Shown here piece by piece: positions 16,284-25,071 of a stretch of DNA of 59,067 nucleotides (position 1 is its first letter; every line of letters starts with the position of its first letter). The position numbers and the translations under genes were made by a program. The stretch is from Burkholderiaceae bacterium (GTDB taxonomy: Bacteria > Pseudomonadota > Gammaproteobacteria > Burkholderiales > Burkholderiaceae). Below the pieces are notes generated by a model that ran no database searches, had not been told where the DNA came from, and saw nothing but the letters and a program-made list of their open reading frames with translations. Location of the stretch: NCBI GenBank assembly GCA_030151165.1, contig JASLEM010000390.1:1-59067 (forward strand). Reading direction: 5' to 3'.

Positions 16284-19214
16284 CTATGCGCTGGTCATCC
16301 AGCGAAGCTCCACGCCTTGGGACGTCAAACTGTCGTTCGCGGCAGCCATCACAGCACGCACGTGTTCCATCAATCCGCCGGCCGACAGTCCGGGCTGGAC
16401 CGCATACACGGTCAGGTAGATGGCGATGGGGTCGTAGCCATGAAGCAGCGCGAGCGCATCGTCACGCGTACCAAGCAAGAAAGGTGAGTGGCCACGACCA
16501 GGCCGAATCTGAGTTCGGCGCTCGATGTGCCGGACGAGGTCGTCCTTACGTTGGAACCTGCCAGACTTGACGGATTGACCTGCCAGCTCGTAGACGTCGT
16601 CGACCCGCTCGCCTGAGGGCGCGCCTCCTGCGCCCTTGCAGTGATAGAGAGAAACGGACAGGCGATTCGCGGGCATGACCTGCGCCACAATGAAGTCAGC
16701 CGCCTCGCCCGACCTGTGGTCATAGATGATGAAGCTGTTGTTCTGAAGGCCGAGAAGGTGCTCTTGCAGGAATCGCTGCACGGTCATCCGCGCTGGATTC
16801 GCCAAGTCGAATTCGACCTGCGTATCGCAGCCGGTCCAGTCGTGTACGACCAAGCTCTCCGGTCGAATCCCTACGCTTGCGCGGCGTCGTTGGAGCGTGC
16901 TTCGGGTGAAGGAGTCAAGTTCCTTCGTGTAGAAGACCAGCCCGTTGTCTTCTAGCCATTCGTCGATGGAATCGTATCTGCCCTCTGCGGAAGCAACGCG
17001 CATGCGTGGTTCGTCGTTCAGCAGCACGAATTGCGGGCTCTGACGCAAACGGTATCGAACCTGCTGGCGCTGGACACCGTCACCCACATGGAACGTCAAA
17101 GAGGAGCCATCGGCGCTAACGGTGATGTCGCTCACCTCCAGGTCCAAGATGCAGGTTCGAATCACATCGACGCCATCGCCGATGAGAACGATGGGGTTGT
17201 CTCTGTAGGCGGTTTTGGGCCAGTCGGTCATGGACGTCGTCGCCGGGATGCGTTGAAGCGTCTCGCCAAACGACAGAAGGTCCAGACCTGACCGGCCAAT
17301 GTTGACTTGCGCGGAAGTGATGCGCCCGTGCAGCGCTTCCATCCAATCAAGGATGTCGGGAATCGACAGCTTGCCCGTGGACCAAACACGTCCACCAGCG
17401 CTGGCTCCGATGACCTCGGCTTCACCGTTCACTTGCCCGCGTCCCATGAAGTGACCTTGCGAGAAGTTCGCAGCATCGGTGTCTCGCACGCCGCGGTCGG
17501 CGTTGCTTCCGGCCACGATGCGATACGACTCCGCGGTCGCGGTGGGCGAGTTGCTTCGAATCCCGACGCTGTAAAACTCCTGGTCGGTCATGCCGTTCAA
17601 GACTTTCCGAAGCTGCTCGAAAGCCAGCGGTGTCGCGTTGCCTTCAAAGAAGACTTCAAGCAGTTCTGCGTAGTAGCGCTCAGAGCGCTCGGTTGCCGTT
17701 ATGAACAGAAGCTGAGACTCGGGGAAGTACTTCAAAAGGAAGCACTCATGCGCGGCATCAACCAGATGTTCGTCCCGATACCAGACTGGAGACCGCACGG
17801 ACTTGGCTAGCAGTAGGTATGTAGTGCCATCGTCGCTCTGCCAAGCATTTGTCACCTGCAAGGACTTAAGAGTCTCAGGAGCCGTTTGAAAATCGGGCGC
17901 TTGGCTTGTCTTGTAGGCCGCCAAGTGCTGGGCGAGTCGAAACGCTCCAGGATTTACTGCTTCATAGTCTGCTGAAGGGTGGCCTGCTTGAGCGAACGAC
18001 TGGAGGGTCTCTCGCTCCCGAATCGCCAGACCCTGACGCGCCTCCGCCACATCTGCCAGCAGGACGTCCCAGTCCACACCTTCTCGATAGAGTTCTGTGC
18101 TCTCGGCATCAATTTCGCGTGGCACGGCCAAGAAAGTGGCGACGCCTGTGTGTTCGTCGTTCGTTCGGGCGAACCGCCCGATGAACTGCAATGTCGGTAC
18201 CAGAGATTTGTGAGCGCTGTGCAGGACGGCAATCTTGAACTTCGGGAAGTCATAGCCCTCCCCGAACATGTCCACGCAGACCACTCCGTCAAGCTCTCCA
18301 GCGACGAGTCGATTCTCAATCTCCTCAATCTGCTGGCGGGACTTGCGGCTGGATACAGCCTCAACGCGAAGCCCCGCGACGATGTACTGCGCGGCGAGCT
18401 GCTCAGCATCGGCGATGCGCCCCGTCCGAGCAAAGAGCCGATGCTGCAAACCAGACGCGGCATCGCGCCGGAAGACTTCCACGGCCCTCGCGATGAGCGC
18501 GGCATCGCGAGTTCCTGGCAGCGCATCTTCATCTACCGCTACCGGAGAGAACACAACCTTGCCAAAAGCGTTCTCTTCCACGGCTCGACGCAGCGAGTAA
18601 TAGAAGACGAGTCGGCCAGGCAATTGACGACGGTCGCGACGAAACGGCGTTGCGGAAAGAAGTACATGACGAGCGCGAGCGGTCGCCCCGATGAATGCGG
18701 CCCAAGTTCTCGCGGGTGAGTGATGCCCCTCGTCTACGAGCACCAGGTCAAACAGCCCTTCAGGTGGGGGAGCTACGCCAGCCATCTCTGGACTCGCCGA
18801 ATGCGGGGTACAAACGACCACATCGAAGTGCTCGAAAGCTCGCCAAGCCTGAGCCGAATCAATGCGCTCTTCCACGGTGATTACTCTGGGGCCAGGAAGG
18901 TCATCCTCGCCAGGAAGTGCCGAGAGTCGGCGAAGCGTCTCCAGGCTTCGAAAGGCCCGGGCCGCCTGGCTGCGCAAAGGAGCAGTCGGCGTTACCACCA
19001 GCACGCGTCGTGTTTGCAAGAGGAAACAGGCTGCGGTGAGTACCGTCGTCTTGCCGTAGCCCGTCGGTAGCGAAGCGATGGCTGGTTCGTGTCGCTCAAT
19101 GAAATGCGCAGCCAGCGCAAGGAGTGCTCCGACCTGACCGCGCCTAAGTCCGGAGTTGGGCGCCAAGCCCTCTCGGATGACCAAGCGCGGCGCGTTCTCA
19201 TGAAAGTACGCCAC
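16284..19214 (-). CDS. SF2 helicase with a PD-(D/E)XK-like C-terminal region
   Basis: A 976-residue protein starting at GTG 19214 behind a strong GGGAGG. The N-terminal half is a superfamily 2 (ResIII-type) helicase: Walker A LPTGYGKTTV (residues 51-56 are TGYGKT), VTPTAPLR, DEGH box 161-164, motif III SATP 187-190, GEGYDFPKF, and motif VI QFIGRFARTN. After about residue 440 there is a long unassigned region. Residues 832-862 read D-x-R-x-GE-x-x-DF ... LYHCKG, with acidic residues and a Lys spaced as in PD-(D/E)XK nucleases; this is a proposal, not proven. It follows the recombinase-like gene by 101 bases on the same strand. A role in defence against foreign DNA is inferred from the domains and neighbours. 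Confidence 0.85.
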   Translation of the reverse strand: MAYFHENAPRLVIREGLAPNSGLRRGQVGALLALAAHFIERHEPAIASLPTGYGKTTVLTAACFLLQTRRVLVVTPTAPLRSQAARAFRSLETLRRLSALPGEDDLPGPRVITVEERIDSAQAWRAFEHFDVVVCTPHSASPEMAGVAPPPEGLFDLVLVDEGHHSPARTWAAFIGATARARHVLLSATPFRRDRRQLPGRLVFYYSLRRAVEENAFGKVVFSPVAVDEDALPGTRDAALIARAVEVFRRDAASGLQHRLFARTGRIADAEQLAAQYIVAGLRVEAVSSRKSRQQIEEIENRLVAGELDGVVCVDMFGEGYDFPKFKIAVLHSAHKSLVPTLQFIGRFARTNDEHTGVATFLAVPREIDAESTELYREGVDWDVLLADVAEARQGLAIRERETLQSFAQAGHPSADYEAVNPGAFRLAQHLAAYKTSQAPDFQTAPETLKSLQVTNAWQSDDGTTYLLLAKSVRSPVWYRDEHLVDAAHECFLLKYFPESQLLFITATERSERYYAELLEVFFEGNATPLAFEQLRKVLNGMTDQEFYSVGIRSNSPTATAESYRIVAGSNADRGVRDTDAANFSQGHFMGRGQVNGEAEVIGASAGGRVWSTGKLSIPDILDWMEALHGRITSAQVNIGRSGLDLLSFGETLQRIPATTSMTDWPKTAYRDNPIVLIGDGVDVIRTCILDLEVSDITVSADGSSLTFHVGDGVQRQQVRYRLRQSPQFVLLNDEPRMRVASAEGRYDSIDEWLEDNGLVFYTKELDSFTRSTLQRRRASVGIRPESLVVHDWTGCDTQVEFDLANPARMTVQRFLQEHLLGLQNNSFIIYDHRSGEAADFIVAQVMPANRLSVSLYHCKGAGGAPSGERVDDVYELAGQSVKSGRFQRKDDLVRHIERRTQIRPGRGHSPFLLGTRDDALALLHGYDPIAIYLTVYAVQPGLSAGGLMEHVRAVMAAANDSLTSQGVELRWMTSA

Positions 19215-19315
19215 TGCCTTCCTCCCTCGACGTCTGTTGCCTGCAGATTCAAGTGTTTTACGGAGTGTACGGCTGAGCTGGCGTCTTCTCTCGCGAAACG
19301 GGCTACGAGTCGGGT

Positions 19316-21349
19316 TCAGGCCTTGCGCTGCGCAGCCAGTTGAGCCGTCGCCTCGCGAATTCCCGATGACAAAACGCGCAAGCCATCCGCGGGGCGCAGG
19401 TGCGCGTAGCTCTTGAGGACCGTCTCGAGCTTGTCGTGCAGCAGCGTCGCGACGGTCAGGTAGTCACCAGGATGCCGACGCAGATGGTCGGTCGCAATGA
19501 TGTGGCGGAACGCGTGGGGACCAAACCCAGGGCAACCTTCGATGTACGTCGCGGTCAGCTTCTTGATTCGGTCAAGGATGCCATGTGCGCTCCAGCCACG
19601 CTGTTGCTCGAGGCCTTGCTCTGTGAGGAAGGCCTTGTGCTTGCGAGGGCCAACAACGGCGGCTAAAAAGAACCGGTCAGTCGATTCCGCATCAACCAGA
19701 TGAGGTCGGCTCTCTGCAAGGTAGCGGTCAATCCATGGCGCCACTGAATCGTCGACGTCGACTTCGTACGGTTTGCCTGCAGCGCCCTTTTCGTTCTTGA
19801 AATCCTCCGGCTCGAACCGCAAGCGATATCGACCAGGGCCTACGCGCAACAGATTGCCCCTGCCGTCCTCCCGGAAGGTCATCGCAGCGTATTGACTCGC
19901 GCGAATCGGATTGGACAACATCAGCCTACATAGCGTCACATCGCGAATCCACGCGCAGTAGTCCCGGTGATGTGCCGGCGGAGGGCAACACCGCTCCAAG
20001 GATTCAACAAATTCCAGCAGCTTCTTGAGCGGGAACTCGTCGTGCAAGACCGCAGCCAAGCGCTCTGTCGGGTCTCGCGACAAGCGAAGACCCATCGTGT
20101 CCGCCATCCGTTCTCGGAATTCGCGAAGCTTTCGACGCGCCAGCTCACAATGTCGTTGCCACATGGCTCGTTCGGACGAGCTGTCCGCATGACCCGCCTC
20201 CAACAGCAGGTCCAGCGACGGAACAGTCTTTCGCAATTCCGGTCGCAGCCACAAGAAGCCGGTCTTTGGCCGCAGGTAGCTTTCCACGAGTTGTAGAAAC
20301 ACGTTCACGCCGTTGTGGAAGCGCTTCGCTGATAGACCGATGCGCCACTTCACGTATGCAACGATTTGCTCATGGTCGGCCAACCAGGCGAGCGTCTCAG
20401 TCTCGTCGACAGGTGCCCCAATTCCCTCTGGACGGGGCAGTGTGCGCCAACCCAGGTATGAGGAGAAGAACGACCAATGAACGCCCGCGGTGGCACACAC
20501 CTGACCGTCGATGACCATCCATGGCTTGACGAGCGAGCCGACGCGCTCGATGGGCTTCACGCGCCAGGTGTTCCTCGCGCGGGCATCGTCGCGCATTGGG
20601 TCGGTCTTCAGCCGTAGAAGGTCCGCCCACTGCACCGAAAGGCGCGCGGAAAAGTTCATCAAATACCGTGACTTCAACCTTGCTCGTTGAGCCCTGCGAA
20701 TTTTGGTGAAGCCGGTGGATTGGTCCTTCTTCTCAGCATCTCGTGCGTATCGGGTTCGGCGAGCCAACGGCAATCTACTGACTAGCGTTCCAGCGGGCAG
20801 TTCAAGGGTGACTTCGAGGCCGGCGAGCTGGTTGACCGCAGCCCCTCGAGGCTGCCCACGGCCGCTTGACCAGTGCCGGAGACTGTGATGCGGAACCCCG
20901 CTGTCCCGAGCAATTTGGCCCAAGGTCAGGGGTGAGGCCTTCAGGCAGCGCTGCAAGGCTTCGGCGAACGAGGCAGGGAGAAGGTCGCGCTTGCGAAGCG
21001 TCTCTGCAATTCGACGCCAGCGGATTACCTGTTCTTGCCGGTCTCGCTGTGTGCGCGGCGCAAGGCGCTCCGCGATGGTGTCGCTGAAGCGCAAGAAAAA
21101 TTTGTCGAAGTCGACCGAGAATTCTTCGGCGACCAGCTTGTTATAGGCATACCCGTGGACTTGAATCCAAAGGCGTAGTGCAGATGCGAGGTTCTTCGCC
21201 TGCTGATTAGCAACGCCATTTGCCTCAAGATAGGCGGCGCCGTGGGCAAGCAGCTGACCATAGGTCATTGCCGTGACGGTCGGGGATGAGTTATCCGTTG
21301 GCGCGGTGGAATCGCCGGTGTCGGCGACACTTTCTTTGTCGGTGAACAT
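19316..21349 (-). CDS. Large tyrosine recombinase-like protein
   Basis: A 677-residue protein whose C-terminal third fits the tyrosine recombinase fold: the first Arg in LSNPIRASQYAAM, then FGPHAFRHIIATDHL (H-x-x-R), and LLHDKLETVLKSYAHL (His and Tyr). The N-terminal 450 residues are unusual. They include an HTH-like stretch, LTLGQIARDSGVPHHSLRHW (about residues 141-160), and no common SAM-like domain was recognised. It is much larger than the island integrase and sits in the middle of the island on the other strand. It may belong to an older or nested element, or act with the helicase gene downstream, 101 bases away. The proposed active site looks complete. Confidence 0.75.
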   Translation of the reverse strand: MFTDKESVADTGDSTAPTDNSSPTVTAMTYGQLLAHGAAYLEANGVANQQAKNLASALRLWIQVHGYAYNKLVAEEFSVDFDKFFLRFSDTIAERLAPRTQRDRQEQVIRWRRIAETLRKRDLLPASFAEALQRCLKASPLTLGQIARDSGVPHHSLRHWSSGRGQPRGAAVNQLAGLEVTLELPAGTLVSRLPLARRTRYARDAEKKDQSTGFTKIRRAQRARLKSRYLMNFSARLSVQWADLLRLKTDPMRDDARARNTWRVKPIERVGSLVKPWMVIDGQVCATAGVHWSFFSSYLGWRTLPRPEGIGAPVDETETLAWLADHEQIVAYVKWRIGLSAKRFHNGVNVFLQLVESYLRPKTGFLWLRPELRKTVPSLDLLLEAGHADSSSERAMWQRHCELARRKLREFRERMADTMGLRLSRDPTERLAAVLHDEFPLKKLLEFVESLERCCPPPAHHRDYCAWIRDVTLCRLMLSNPIRASQYAAMTFREDGRGNLLRVGPGRYRLRFEPEDFKNEKGAAGKPYEVDVDDSVAPWIDRYLAESRPHLVDAESTDRFFLAAVVGPRKHKAFLTEQGLEQQRGWSAHGILDRIKKLTATYIEGCPGFGPHAFRHIIATDHLRRHPGDYLTVATLLHDKLETVLKSYAHLRPADGLRVLSSGIREATAQLAAQRKA

Positions 21350-21884
21350 ATACAGTCTGTGAAGGTCAGCGGTAACGGCAGCGTTATTTCAAGAAGCACG
21401 GTGAACTGGCTGCGGCCCTCGTCCGCCTTGGCCTGACGTGCGAAATCTCCATGCGAACTTGGTTGATGAAGACCGGGATAGCTGCCGTTACGCTTGTGGC
21501 CGCCCGCCTTGGCGGTGGTCTCGGGGAGCCACTTCGGGCGGGCTGCCTTGGTGGTCGAGCCATTCGTATAGGTACCGCGGATTTATCCCCAGCGTGGAGG
21601 ACAGTGCCCGGGCGGCGGCGCTCTGCGTATGCCGCGCTGCCTGACTGCACATTCGCGTTACATTTCTGGCGGTGCAGGAGGGGCTGGACCGGCGGGAGGA
21701 CCGAAAATTGAACCCATGAGCTGAGGAATATGTCGCAAACGCCATCACTCGCGACCGCGGCATCGTGGCGTACGTCACTAGGGTTCTGGTTCAGAAGCGG
21801 CGCAAGAAATCAGGCATCGCACAAGCGCAGAGCTCACGAAGCAGCCATCGAGCCGCTGAGCTACCAACGAGGGAGAAGAAGGTC
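21350..21884. other. Intergenic region between divergent recombinase and DISARM operon
   Basis: About 535 bases without a convincing gene; it should hold the promoters for both directions. A GGGAG/AAGGT ribosome-binding site for drmD lies at 21871-21883. Short minus-strand frames exist (one ends in an HTH-like INPRYLYEWLDHQG), but none has a start and length that support a gene. A remnant of a regulator is possible. Confidence 0.5.
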
Positions 21885-24800
21885 TTGGCGGACGTCATCA
21901 GCATTCAACGCGGGCTACCGGCTCCTGGTCAGCTCGTGCAAGCCCGGAATCGCCGGTTTGTAGTGACGGCGGTCGAGGCTGGAAAAACAACGGGTTCCGT
22001 GCCGCAGCATCTGGTCTCCATGTCGTCGGTCGAGGACGACGCCCTCGGAGAAGAACTGCGGGTCGTCTGGGAGCTTGAGGCCGGGACTTCAGTGCTCGAG
22101 CGGGCGTCCATGCCCGAGCTGACCGGGTTCGATGACCCCCTGCAGCTGGACGCGTTCCTGAACGCCGTGCGCTGGGGCGCCGTGTCGCAGACCGACACCA
22201 GCACCCTGCAGGCACCCTTCCGTGCCGGCATCGAAATCGAGGACTACCAGCTCGACCCGCTGGCCCGCGCCATCCAGATGCCTCGGGTCAACCTGCTCAT
22301 CGCTGACGACGTCGGCTTGGGCAAGACCATCGAGAGCGGCTTGGTCGTCCAAGAACTGATGCTGCGCCACCGCATCCGGTCGGTGCTCATCGTGTGCCCG
22401 TCGGGCCTGCAGATTCAGTGGCGCGAGCAGATGCGCGACAAGTTCGGTCTGGACTTCCGCATCGTCGATAGCGAGGCCATGAAGCAGCTTCGGCGCAGCC
22501 GCGGCCTGCACGTCAACCCCTGGAGCCACTACCCGCGGCTCATCACGTCCATCGACTTCCTGAAGCGCGAGCGACCGCTGCGGCTGATGCGCGAGGTGCT
22601 GCCTGCCGCGGGGCAGCCCTCCTACCCGCGTCGGTTCGACCTGCTGCTGGTCGACGAGGCACACAACGTCGCGCCGTCCGGCAGCGGCAAGTACGCCACC
22701 GACTCCCAGCGTACGCAGGCCATCCGGCTGCTGGCACCGCATTTCGAACACAAGTTGTTCCTGTCGGCCACGCCGCACAACGGTTACCCCGAGAGCTTCT
22801 CGGCCCTCTTGGAGCTGCTCGACGACCAGCGCTTTGCGCGTGCAGTTCGGCCCAAGCCCGAGCAGCTGGCCGCCGTGATGGTCCGCCGCCTCAAGCGCGA
22901 GCTCCCACCGCGCTGGGATGGCACGCCCCGGTACCCCGAGCGTGTCATCGAGGCGCTCGAGGTCAATTACACACCCGAGGAGCGACAGGCCCACCAGGAC
23001 CTCAAGCGCTACTCCGAGCTGCGCGCCGCTGGAGCGCGCGACGACGGCGAGCGCTACGCCACCGAGTTCGTTCTCAAGCTGCTCAAGAAGCGGCTCTTCT
23101 CGTCGCCAGAGGCGTTCCGAACCACACTGGCCAAGCACGTCGAGTCGCTGGCCAACCGTCGCCGTGCGGCCCAGGCCTCGCCTTCAACCGGGCTTCTCCG
23201 TCGAATGATTGACGGCCTGGACGACGAGGTCGAAGTCGAGAGCGATGCCGAGTGGGACACAGCGGCCGATGAGGCCGTGACCACCGCGGCCTCGCTGTTC
23301 CGACCTCTCAACGACGAAGAAGCAAGGCTGCTCGACAACCTCCGCGCCTATGCGGACCGCATGTCCGCCCGTGGCGACTCCAAGCTTCAGGCCCTGCTGG
23401 CCTGGCTTAAGCAAACGCTGATGCCCGATGGGCAGTGGAACCAGCAGCGGGTCATCCTCTTCACCGAGTACCGCGCCACCCAGAAATGGTTGCAGGAGCG
23501 GCTGGTGACAGCCGGCTTCACTGGCACGGGGCGGGTGCAGCTGATGTACGGCGGCATGCCTTTGGAAGACCGGGAGCAGGTCAAGAACGCCTTCCAGGCA
23601 TCTCCGGCGCAGTCGGACGTGCGAATCCTGCTAGCCACCGACTCGGCGTCCGAAGGCCTGGACCTGCAGAACCACTGCAACAAGCTGGTCCACATCGAGG
23701 TGCCCTGGAACCCGAACCGCATGGAGCAGCGCAACGGTCGTATCGACCGGCACGGACAGCGCCAACCTCAAGTCCACATCTTTCACTTCGTTGGACAGGG
23801 CTACCACCAGCGCTCACGCTTGGCGCAAGACGCCAATCCGGGCGACCTCGAAGGCGACCTGGAGTTTTTGCTCCGCGCCGCGCGCAAGGTGGAGACGATT
23901 CGCGAAGACCTCGGCAAGGTCGGACCGGTCATCTCACGGCAGGTGACTGAAGCGATGCTCGGTCGCCGTCGCAGCCTGGACACAACCGAAGCCGAGCGCC
24001 AATCCCAGCCGGCGCGGGAGTTGCTGCGCGTTCGCCGCGCAGAGAACGAGCTCAACGCCCAACTGGCTCGGCTGCATGCCCAGCTGCAAGACACGCGACG
24101 CGAGCTGCACCTGACGCCTGACGCCATTCACGCGGTCGTCGAAGCGGGCTTGTCACTGGCTGGCCAGCAGTCCCTCCTAGAGGCCACGCTCCCAGGTGTC
24201 TGGCCAGACCCCACAGGCCAGCGCGACCGGTGTCCCGTTTTCCGGCTGCCCCGCTTGGTGGGCACTTGGCAGTCGGCCTACGACGGTCTGGCTCATCCGC
24301 ACACCCACGAGATTCGCCCTATCGTCTTCGACCATGCGCTGACGCAGGGGCGAGACGACGTGGTCTTGGTGCACCTGAACCACCGGCTGGTCCAGATGTG
24401 CCTGCAACTGCTGCGTGCGCAGGTCTGGTCACAGGGCGAGCAGAAGCTCAGCCGCATCACCGCCCGGCTGGTACCGCCCAACACCACGGATGTTCCCGTT
24501 GCGATTTCGCACGCCCGCTTGGTTGTGCTCGGAGCTGACAACCAGCGCATCCACGAAGAAGTAATCTTCGCCGGGGGGCAGCTTCGCGAAGGGCGCTTCA
24601 CCCGCATCGACCGGGTCGGCGAGCTGGAACGCCTGGCAGCCTCCGGGCTCCCGCAGCCTGCTTCGGACTGGTTTGAAGAGAGCGTTGCGCCGCTGTGGCC
24701 CGCGCACCGTGAGAACCTCTGGCGCGCGCTGGAGGCCCGCATGAAGGACCGCACCAAGACGCTGCAGAGTCGCCTCGATGAGCGGGCTGAGGCGGAGGTG

Positions 24801-25067
24801 GCCGCCATGCGTTTAGGCATTGGCGAGCTCATCAACAGCATCCGAGCCCAGCTCCATGACGCCCAGCCGCAGCTTGAGTTGTTCTCCACCCCCGAGCGCG
24901 AGCAGCTCGAACGCGACCGCAGTGCGCTCGAGCGGCGCCTGACCGACCTGCCGCAGGAGATGGCCCGCGAGGAAGAGCGCATCCGTGCGCGCTACGCCAA
25001 GCCATCACCGCGCCTGTTCCCGGTCTCCGTGACCTACCTCGTGCCCCCCGGGCTCAGCAAGCGATAA
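21885..25067 (+). CDS. drmD: DISARM SNF2-like helicase DrmD
   Basis: About 1060 residues. A SNF2/Swi2 DNA-dependent ATPase, the protein that marks class 1 DISARM. Motifs are Walker A DDVGLGKTIESG (about residue 140), DEAH box LLVDEAHN (about 254), FLSATPHNGY, a C-terminal helicase lobe with ILLATDSASEGLDLQN, and motif VI RNGRIDRHGQ. A long helical C-terminal region follows, with a charged coiled-coil near residues 960-1040. The TTG at 21885 is chosen for its Shine-Dalgarno and because the conserved LPAPGQLVQARNRRFVV follows directly; GTG 21765 is the longest alternative but has no ribosome-binding site. The methylase gene starts four bases after the stop. The frame is intact. Confidence 0.93.
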   Translation: MADVISIQRGLPAPGQLVQARNRRFVVTAVEAGKTTGSVPQHLVSMSSVEDDALGEELRVVWELEAGTSVLERASMPELTGFDDPLQLDAFLNAVRWGAVSQTDTSTLQAPFRAGIEIEDYQLDPLARAIQMPRVNLLIADDVGLGKTIESGLVVQELMLRHRIRSVLIVCPSGLQIQWREQMRDKFGLDFRIVDSEAMKQLRRSRGLHVNPWSHYPRLITSIDFLKRERPLRLMREVLPAAGQPSYPRRFDLLLVDEAHNVAPSGSGKYATDSQRTQAIRLLAPHFEHKLFLSATPHNGYPESFSALLELLDDQRFARAVRPKPEQLAAVMVRRLKRELPPRWDGTPRYPERVIEALEVNYTPEERQAHQDLKRYSELRAAGARDDGERYATEFVLKLLKKRLFSSPEAFRTTLAKHVESLANRRRAAQASPSTGLLRRMIDGLDDEVEVESDAEWDTAADEAVTTAASLFRPLNDEEARLLDNLRAYADRMSARGDSKLQALLAWLKQTLMPDGQWNQQRVILFTEYRATQKWLQERLVTAGFTGTGRVQLMYGGMPLEDREQVKNAFQASPAQSDVRILLATDSASEGLDLQNHCNKLVHIEVPWNPNRMEQRNGRIDRHGQRQPQVHIFHFVGQGYHQRSRLAQDANPGDLEGDLEFLLRAARKVETIREDLGKVGPVISRQVTEAMLGRRRSLDTTEAERQSQPARELLRVRRAENELNAQLARLHAQLQDTRRELHLTPDAIHAVVEAGLSLAGQQSLLEATLPGVWPDPTGQRDRCPVFRLPRLVGTWQSAYDGLAHPHTHEIRPIVFDHALTQGRDDVVLVHLNHRLVQMCLQLLRAQVWSQGEQKLSRITARLVPPNTTDVPVAISHARLVVLGADNQRIHEEVIFAGGQLREGRFTRIDRVGELERLAASGLPQPASDWFEESVAPLWPAHRENLWRALEARMKDRTKTLQSRLDERAEAEVAAMRLGIGELINSIRAQLHDAQPQLELFSTPEREQLERDRSALERRLTDLPQEMAREEERIRARYAKPSPRLFPVSVTYLVPPGLSKR

Positions 25068-25071
25068 GCCC

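Noticed and set aside
15543..19214. Hachiman (HamA/HamB) assignment for the helicase and small protein
   Set aside because: Gene order and the small protein's sequence do not show recognisable HamA features; left as unassigned.
21384..21778. Small minus-strand gene with an HTH-like peptide upstream of the recombinase
   Set aside because: No ribosome-binding site and unclear start; the frames overlap each other and look like chance or a remnant.
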